The position numbers were made by a program, and so were the translations under genes. Of a DNA stretch of 64,000 nt, positions 57,276 through 64,000 are shown one piece after another. Position 1 is the stretch's first letter; each line of letters begins with the position of its first letter. The DNA comes from Peromyscus leucopus. Lineage: Eukaryota; Chordata; Mammalia; Rodentia; Cricetidae. The notes beneath the pieces are model-generated. The model was given only the letters and a program-made list of their open reading frames with translations. It was not told the DNA's origin and ran no database searches. Where the stretch lies: contig NC_051066.1 of NCBI RefSeq assembly GCF_004664715.2, positions 78,878,735 through 78,942,734 on the forward strand. The letters are read 5' to 3'.

Positions 57276-57293
57276 CTGCTGCTGCTGCTGCTG
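57276..57293 (+). repeat. (CTG)6 directly after the FBXO3 stop codon
   Basis: Six perfect CTG units start at the base after TAG, followed by CAG GAA. It is a trinucleotide tract in the proximal 3' UTR. Confidence 0.95.
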
Positions 57294-58606
57294 CAGGAAG
57301 CTCTGGGATGGCTCTTTGTTAAATAGATCTGTCAATAATGTAAATAATTATGCTCAGCATATAGCAGAATTAGCATGACCTATTGTTCCAGACCTAGGTT
57401 CTCCATGACACTACATTAGGAGTTGGATTGCTTTGGTTTGTTTTGTGGTTGTAGGTAGAGGAAGAAATGGGAATCTTATTTTCTCTCCCAGAAGTCAGTA
57501 TAAGAGCAGTTCTGTAGCTACAGAACAGATGTTTCTGTGTTTAAAATATTTTCTACTTTAAAAACAAAACAAGACACAGAAGTGAAAGAAGAATTGTTTT
57601 CGCTGGGGATTTTACATGTAGCAGAAACACACAGACAAGGGTAGAAGGAAACTGTGACTAACTGAAAACACACCTTTTTAGTTGTTTAGAAACAAAGAAA
57701 ACTTGTAATTAGCCCAATCCACTTCATGGTTGTTAACATTTTATACTCACAGGAAACTAATTGACTAACTTGAATGGGAATAGTTGGCCTCTCTTAGACA
57801 ATCTGTCCTTGAATTTAGTCTTTGTCACACAAAGCTTGAGTTGCAAATTTTCATCCTTAACTTTTGTCTTCAACATGATAACTTTGGACTTTAAAAGTTA
57901 AAGTTCTCACGCTATGACCTTTCTCACATTATTTACAGATTCATCGTTTTAAATGTAGTTTGTTTGTAAAGGTATGTAGTGTTGTTAAAGATTCTTCACA
58001 ATGTTTCATTGAGTCTAAATTTGTAAATAAGCATTCTGTTTTGTTTCTTTATATACATTTGTCAAACTTTGTGGTAAGTGATCTGAATTTTATGTTAGGG
58101 TTCAGGATATTTCCCTGAAACATGAATTTTTTCTGTAATTATATAATTGAGAGTTTGGAATGAAATCCTTCAAGTGTCAAAAACTCATATTTTAAAAACG
58201 ATTTTGTGTAAGTGCCTATTTCCCAAAAATGAGTATTAAGCCTTAGTTCTTACGATAGAAGATGGCAATGCTATTCGATGGCTTACAGCCAGGGTGGAGT
58301 AGGTCCATTGTGAGTTGTCTGCTGGCTTTGATTATGCTCTCTTGTTCTCATCAAATTTCCTCTAAAACGGTTCTCTCATGGAGAACATTCAGGAAGGGAG
58401 AGCCCTATTCAAGGCTAAGTGTCTACTCTCAGGGACCATGAGCAAACTTGGCATTTTATGATGACAGATCAGAATATTCTGAGTCATTTTCCTACTTATT
58501 TTTCATAAAACAGTACAGTCACATGGTGTTTCAACAACAGAAGCCAACAGTAGTCTCATTTTGTGTACACCACATCTGTTGAATGTGTCATTTTCTCTTG
58601 TGCTTG

Positions 58607-58612
58607 ATTAAA
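58607..58612 (+). promoter_or_regulatory. FBXO3: Candidate poly(A) signal ATTAAA for FBXO3
   Basis: I see no AATAAA between the stop and this site. ATTAAA is the commonest variant and is followed within 30 bp by a T/GT-rich stretch (atgttttatttgttatg) suitable as a downstream element. Confidence 0.5.
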
Positions 58613-58630
58613 TCTCATGTTTTATTTGTT

Positions 58631-59300
58631 ATGGCCCCCAAACATACAAGATGTTGACAGTTGTCATCTGGTGACTGATCCAGAAATGAAATTAAAAGTG
58701 ATCAAGGACAATGAAGTAGGGGTGGAGTCACTAGTGGCTATTGCTTGTGAAGTCGGCCATTCCAGCATAGCTCCACCCTCAAAGAACAAGAACGAATGTG
58801 ACCTAAGCTGTTGGACCATCTGCTTCACTCAAGGCAGTAGGTTAGACTAAGTCAAGAAAGGTCAGCATCAGATCTGGAGAACCTTGTTATGACCTGATTC
58901 GACACAAATGTATCCTCAACACCAGAATGACCACTGCCAAAGCAGGCTTTGTCTGCAACATTGAAAGAGAAGACTGGACCTGACCAGGGTATTGAAGTTA
59001 CTGAGCTCTGGGTGGTCTAAAATGACTCAGTAATTGTTAGCAAATGCAAAAGTGAGTGATGAACCTGCAAACTCGAGTGTGAAGTAGCTGACTACGTTTT
59101 AAAAGCTTGAAAAGCTTATTGTGGAGGGCAGTTACTGCCAGAGCAAACCCTCTTCTATCTAGGTTTATAGAAAACACATCCTCTGATATTTGCACAGTGA
59201 TGAAGTCACCTGGCAGTACGGTCACCTGATGACTCATTTCTTGGACTATATCCCAGTTAAGTGATAGTATAACTATCATCAGACTGCCAAATACTGTTCA
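58631..59300 (+). pseudogene. Decayed Tigger/pogo-like transposase segment, copy 1
   Basis: Begins atggcccccaaa (MAPK). One frame reads LKVIKDNEVGVESL, then SIAPPSKNKNE, resembling the helix-turn-helix of Tigger transposases. Further on, across frameshifts and stops, come MTTAKAGF, LSSGWSK and LLPEQ, in the order expected for the DNA-binding to early catalytic part. A DNA-transposon fossil, not a working gene. Confidence 0.7.
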
Positions 59301-59367
59301 GGCTGCCCCTTTTTAAAAATGGACAGTTGTTTTCATTTATCATTAGGCATTGGTAACAAAATACCTT

Positions 59368-59510
59368 ATTTGCTTGTTTTGTTTTCCAAGACAGGGTTTC
59401 TCTGTGTAGCCCTAGCTGTCCTGGAACTCACTCTGTAGACCTGACTGGCCTTGAACTCGTAGAGATCCACCTACTTCTGCCTCCCCAATGTTGGGGTGAA
59501 GGGCATGTGC
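59368..59510 (-). mobile_element. B1 SINE with 13-bp target-site duplication
   Basis: Perfect flanks aacaaaatacctt at 59355-59367 and 59511-59523. Inserted just past the Tigger fossil. Older 'agccctagctgtcc' type. Confidence 0.94.
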
Positions 59511-59554
59511 AACAAAATACCTTTGATTGTAATTTACAATAGAAAAAGTAGCAG

Positions 59555-59648
59555 GCAATGATGTGAAAGGATGATTGAAGCAGAAGGATCATAGTGAGTT
59601 TGAGATCAGCCTGGGCTATAGAGTAAAACTGTCTTTAAAAAAAGAAAA
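59555..59648 (+). mobile_element. Partial B1 SINE
   Basis: ggatgattgaagcagaagga .. tttgagatcagcctgggcta tagagtaaaactgtcttta, A-rich tail. Confidence 0.65.
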
Positions 59649-59649
59649 T

Positions 59650-60290
59650 CTAGCTCTGTAAGCTGAGACGTTTTAAAGTCCTTTTTAGGGCACTAGTCTC
59701 ATTCATGAAGACAATCATAAGTGAATCAACATCTCACATCTTCATAAAGCTGCTTTGTGGATAGTTTCAACATAATGCACCGGAAGGGGACATAGACATG
59801 AACATTCAGACCCCAGCATCAACCCACTTTAAAAGGACATTCCCAATAAAGCAGTAATGTCAGAGCTGGCCCCATACTCCCGTGCCATTCTTTGTACCCG
59901 CTTTTTCCCTAGCGTACTGATAATGCCCCCATTGCCTTGAACCCTATCTAATGCTTGTGTATCACAGTGCCTCAAGATTGCTTAGCCACCCTTCAGAATT
60001 GGCTGCCTTGGTATATTACACAGACTTTGTTGCATTATTTTTCTTGGGGACAGGACAATAGTAGACCAAAGATTCCATTGAAGCCCCGCTTGATGGGCCC
60101 ATAAGTTTATCAGAATTACTAACAGGAGCAGGGATAACTGACAGCTACAGTTGAGGAACAACAGCCTAGGCGAGGACTCACGAAAGCACCTCTGCATGTT
60201 TGAAGAGTTTCTTCTAGGCAAGTGTGTACTGTTTATGTAACCCTGGAAGGGGTCTTTGGTCATAAATTTCAGAGTCGTCTACCTCCTCGT
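59650..60290. other. Unclassified sequence between the two Tigger-like segments
   Basis: No open frame or known repeat recognised. It may hold more of the same decayed element. An AATAAA at 59845-59850 could serve as a more distal poly(A) signal. Confidence 0.4.
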
Positions 60291-60295
60291 GAAAC

Positions 60296-60490
60296 AAGAT
60301 GTTAATAAGTTGTCATCAAGTGACTGACCCAGAAACGAAATGAAAAGTGATCAAGGACTGAAGGAGGAGAAAAGTCACTGATGGGCTATAGCTTATGAAG
60401 TCGGCCGCTCCACCATAGCTCCACAAAGAACAAGAACAGATGTGACAGGCCATTGGAGCATCTGCTTCATTGAAGGCAATGAGTTTCGTG
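60296..60490 (+). pseudogene. Decayed Tigger/pogo-like transposase segment, copy 2
   Basis: Matches 58648-58845 base for base over long runs (aaagtgatcaaggac, tgaagtcggcc, caaagaacaagaac). It adds catctgcttcattgaaggca, which fits the SASLKA-type motif that follows the Tigger helix-turn-helix. Frameshifted and truncated. Confidence 0.7.
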
Positions 60491-60602
60491 AGCCTCCCTG
60501 CTGTTTCTATGAATAGGAATTAGCTGTACAATAAACATCCAGCTCACACTCAAGTGTGATTAGTTGATAAACCTCTGTTAACTACATTGCAAAAATTCTT
60601 AG

Positions 60603-60780
60603 AAAAAAAATTTAATGTGTATGGATGTTTTGCCTTCTGTGTGTATCTGTGCACCACCTGGGTTCCTGGTGTCCATGGAGGCCACAAGAGGTCACTGGGG
60701 GTCCCCTGGGTCCTGAGAATTGAAACTGGGTCTTCTGGAAGATCAGGCAGTGCTATTAACTGCCAAGCCATCCTTCCAGA
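60603..60780 (-). mobile_element. B2 SINE
   Basis: Reverse B2: gtgtccatggaggccacaag aggtcactgg .. ttgaaactgggtcttctgga .. aactgccaagccatccttcc. Confidence 0.85.
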
Positions 60781-61062
60781 CTCTCACTGAAAAGAATTTA
60801 ACCATTGGCATCATCAATGCTACCCTAACCAGACTCAATGGAGCAAAGTCCACTTGCTGGCCTTTTTAGAACACATTCGTTCACATATTTGTTTGAACCT
60901 CAGGATGAGACTTACCTAAATTAACAGTAGCTTAAATAGTTGGGTCCTTAAAGAAAACTCAGAGGTAACTAGTTCAGGACTGACATGGCACAAGGTCATC
61001 AGTGTCCCAGATCCAATAGTGTTCCAGCTTTCTCTTTATATCCTTAGCACAACACCTTAAAA

Positions 61063-61165
61063 AAAAAAAAAAAATCTCATGTAGCCCAGTCTGGCCTTAA
61101 ACTTGTGACCTTCCCTCTATCTCACATGTACTGAGATTACAGCTGTATGCTACATGCCTGGCTAG
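61063..61165 (-). mobile_element. Old B1-like fragment
   Basis: catgtagcccagtctggcct taaacttgtgaccttccctc .. actgagattacagctgtatg, preceded by a short A run. Confidence 0.65.
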
Positions 61166-61449
61166 AACTTTTAAAGGTAATTTTATAGTTGCAAATTGGC
61201 AACCAGCCATATGTATTCAAGGAAGAATGATGAAAACAAAAGGCAAGATGTTAAAGAGGTAAATAAACTGAGTCTCTAACAGTGATGTGGAGAAGGGGTC
61301 TAGAATGTAGGAATTATTAATGAGGTCTGGTATGGAGGAGTCAATGACCCAGGCAAGCTACAGACCAGAATTTAGGGCAGTAGCAATAGGAGCATAATGA
61401 ATTGGGTGAAATTGCAATACATAAATGGTAAATAGTCCTGATTAGTTTG

Positions 61450-61876
61450 TGTTGTGGGTTTTTACTATTTTTGGGGGCCCGCCACCCAGCTCTCAAATCA
61501 CACATGGAGCTTGTTCTTAATTATATATGTCCTTAGTTTGGCTTGTTTCTTGCCTGCATTTCTTAACTTTAACCTGTCTTTTGCCTCTGGGCTTTTACCT
61601 TTCTCTATTTCTGTAAATCTTTCTTTCTTACTCCGTTGCTGGCTGTGTAGCTGGGTGGCTGGCGCCTGATGTCCTCCTCCTTCTCTGGCTACCTCCCAGA
61701 TTTCTCCTATATCTTCTCTGCCTGCCAGTCCCACCTATCCTTTCTCCTGCCTTGCTATTGACTGTTCAGTTCTTTATTAGACCATCAGGTGTTTTAGACA
61801 GGCACAGTAACACAGCTTCGCAGAGTTAAACAAATGCAGCATAAAGTAACACACCTTAAAATAATAATCCCCAACG
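61450..61876 (+). mobile_element. Solo LTR, class II ERV-like, about 427 bp, with 6-bp target-site duplication
   Basis: Starts TGTTGTGGG and ends CCCCAACG (final CA to CG). Identical flanks agtttg at 61444-61449 and 61877-61882. Same family as 41409-41925 (gctgtgtagctgggtggctg; accatcaggtgttttagaca). Confidence 0.9.
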
Positions 61877-62133
61877 AGTTTGTAGATAAGAGGGAGTAGA
61901 ATAAAAGAGTTGATTTCCAGGTTTCTGGCTTTATAAAAAAAATAAAATGGCAGGAAAGCAGTTGTAGAGAGGTTTGTATACTTTTGAGTTCAGGGACATA
62001 GAGATACCCAGCAGTAGACTAGATTCGAATATGAAGATGAGGTTGGAATGTGCAAATCTTTTGTGAACACATACTCCTAAGGTAATAATAAAGTAGCGTG
62101 GATGTACTAGTCTTCAAGGGCAACAACTCAGTC

Positions 62134-62518
62134 TACCTGATGTTTTGGGGATACTATTGCTGTGATGAAACACAAATGCAAATTGGGGAGGAAAGGGTTT
62201 ATTTGGCTTACACACTACCATATATTCTCATTGTAGGAAGTCAGGACAAGAACTCAAGCAGGGCAGGGACCTGGAGGGATGCTGCTCCCTGGCTTATTCC
62301 TCATGGCTTGCTCAGCCTGCTTTCTTATAAAACCCAGGACCACCAGCCCAGGGATGATCCCACCCACAATGGGCTGGGTGCTCCCCCACCAATCTAATTT
62401 AAAAAATTCTCTACAGGCTTGCCTGCAGCCCAGTCTATGGAGGCATTTTATCAATTGGGGTGGGTTCTCTCTCAGATGACTCTAGCCTGTCAAGTTAACG
62501 TAAAATTAGCCAGCACAC
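62134..62518 (-). mobile_element. LTR-like dispersed rodent repeat
   Basis: Reads on the - strand from tgtgctggctaattttacgt through gtcatctgagagagaaccca to an AATAAA in ccaaataaaccctttcctcc near its 3' end: LTR layout, common in rodents. Confidence 0.7.
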
Positions 62519-62832
62519 CGGGGAACATTCAGTTGTTAGGGGAGAGGCAAAAAGAATCTCAAAATTGAAGTCAAGAGGTTGGTAGCAAAAATACTTGGGA
62601 TTTCAGAATTTAGGAGCATTGAATTCTAAAAGGAGAGAATAGAAATATACTATATAACATATAGATATACTAGGCAATGCATACAAGACAAGGGAAGGGC
62701 TTTGGATGCAGGCACACTAACTATCAAAGCACTCCTGACTCAAGCCACACTCGCAAAGAGGAAAACCAGGATCTGGGTACTGGCGATCCTGGAACTCGGC
62801 AGAGGATCACGATAAAAGGCACATGTCAAAGG

Positions 62833-62836
<4 letters not shown>

Positions 62837-62877
<41 letters not shown>

Positions 62878-63016
62878 AGACAGGGTTTCTTTTTGTAGCT
62901 TTGCGCCTTTCCTGGAACCCACTTTGTAGACCAGGCTGACCTCGAACTCACAGAGATCCGCCTGGCTCTGCCTCCAGAGTGCTGGGATTAAAGGCGTGTG
63001 CCACCACCGCCCGGCA
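62837..63016 (-). mobile_element. Very young B1 SINE with 11-bp target-site duplication and about 40-base T tail
   Basis: Flanks tcaaaggcttt at 62826-62836 and 63017-63027 are perfect. The T run spans 62834-62876, 43 bases. The body gctttgcgcctttcctggaa is near the cricetid consensus. Confidence 0.96.
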
Positions 63017-63027
63017 TCAAAGGCTTT

Positions 63028-64000
63028 CTGATTATCCTTCAGGATGCTATCTATGGTTTCACTCCCTGCTGGTGACTGGCTAGCAGGTGTTTCTTCCCCC
63101 AGCCCCTGTGTTGTACAGGGCTGTCCTCCGAGTCAAATGCTTCCATCTGTAGTCCAGTCATGCTTACTTACCGAAGATCATCCAGTTGGCCCCCTGTTAA
63201 CAGTTTACAGCTCCTCAGAGAGGGGTGGGGAGGGTCACAGAGCCTCACCTGACTATCCAGCGGATGCCATTTCACCTGTTAGGCAATGCCTCCCTAACGG
63301 CATGTGGCTTCAGGGAGGGCTGGACTATTGGAGCTTGGGAAGACCAGGGAAGGGAGCCCTCTGTGTGTCTGAGAAAAAGACACCATCTCTGCTAGGTAAT
63401 GACTTTCCAGTGTGTGTGTGTGTGTGGGGGGGGGCAGAGGGAGCATCCACACTCCTGCAGAAAACCTATGCTCTGTAAGAAAACTGAATGAACTCATAGG
63501 TTCATCAGAGTCAACTTTGGTGAATTTGTGCCTAGGTTTGTCATCGAGATTTTAGGAGGAGCATAGATGTTGCTCAAGATCACCCCACCCTAGAAACCTG
63601 GAAGGATTTATTTATTGGTAAACCTTTCAAATTTCCAGAGTAGAGAAAGGGCCCGGAACTGGGAAGATGACCTACTTTAAGAGGGATTGGTTTTGTGGGA
63701 TGTCCTACCTGGTGATTCACCCACTCTTCCTGTTTCTTTTGGTCAAAAGGTGTCCATATGCTTCTTCTACAGCAGAGTTTGAAGCTCAGTCTCTGTTATT
63801 GCTGATAGGCTAGGAGAAGAGTGGTTGTCCCAACCCCCTTTGTTCTTTAGGATATGGCAGGTACAGAGAGACCTACCACATGCCAGGGAGAACGGGCCAT
63901 GTTTTGGAGGAATAGATACTACTGGGGGAAAAAACAACAAAGAAATGAGAATTTGCTTCCTATTGCTGAGGACAGAAAGCCTTAAAAGTCAAAACTCTCA
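63028..64000. other. Downstream intergenic end of window
   Basis: Unique-looking DNA with a (TG)n-(G)n run at about 63411-63434. The 144-codon open frame at 63044-63478 has no recognised domain. I see no exon of a neighbouring gene. Confidence 0.45.

Larger units (their letters stand above)
57276..58635 (+). other. FBXO3: FBXO3 3' UTR (predicted)
   Basis: About 1.36 kb free of SINEs and of simple repeats apart from the (CTG)6 at its start. This contrasts with the repeat-packed flanks and fits a constrained 3' UTR. It is AT-rich with several TTTGT/ATTT stretches. It ends at the candidate signal at 58607, just where a transposon remnant begins. Confidence 0.6.

Noticed and set aside
57091..57378. 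Alternative 95-codon frame over FBXO3 exon 11
   Set aside because: Shifted-frame shadow of the acidic tail; the true frame is fixed by exon 10 phase and the conserved C-terminus.
63044..63478. 144-codon + strand frame near the window end
   Set aside because: No recognised motif, and it ends through a TG/G simple repeat.

Overview
This window is mammalian, almost certainly from a cricetid-type rodent (hamster, vole or deer-mouse group). Coding exons are small and split by introns with GT/AG ends. The non-coding DNA is packed with rodent SINEs (B1, B2/B3/B4, ID), rodent URR1-like DNA transposons, LTR remnants and long simple repeats. Many B1 copies carry the variant tail ggaaaggcgcaaagctacac, which I associate with cricetids rather than with house mouse. 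The assignment rests on repeat style and is not proven.

The one protein-coding gene I can support is FBXO3, complete and on the + strand, with 11 coding exons from the ATG at 21970 to the stop at 57275. Joining the exons gives 1440 nt, or 479 residues plus a stop, with every splice phase consistent. The protein has an N-terminal F-box (SKP1 docking), a SUKH (SMI1/KNR4) domain, an ApaG domain and an acidic tail ending in two arginine clusters. It is the substrate-receptor subunit of an SCF (SKP1-CUL1-F-box) ubiquitin ligase. A CpG island with GC boxes and no TATA box covers the promoter, exon 1 and early intron 1. The last exon is followed by about 1.35 kb of 3' UTR and an ATTAAA signal near 58607.

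Layout: 1-21.5 kb is intergenic DNA, mostly repeats, including two tract-length microsatellites, an ERV1-like LTR, a second type of solo LTR, a URR1 element and a perfect 16-bp inverted repeat. 21.5-22.5 kb is the CpG island and promoter. 22-57 kb is the FBXO3 body, whose long introns (about 10.5 kb for intron 3, 4.6 kb for intron 10) are filled with SINEs, LTRs and an old antisense LINE-1 piece. 57.3-58.6 kb is the 3' UTR. 58.6-64 kb is downstream intergenic DNA with two decayed copies of a Tigger/pogo-like transposase segment, another solo LTR and a young B1.

I saw no other protein-coding gene, no tRNA/rRNA gene, no CRISPR array and no new defence or biosynthetic system. The items most worth checking are: a predicted short FBXO3 isoform made by reading through the exon 10 donor; the duplicated Tigger fossil just past the FBXO3 poly(A) site; a 114-bp near-identical direct repeat flanking an LTR-bearing segment in intron 6; a solo LTR nested cleanly in a B1; and clustered perfect hairpins.
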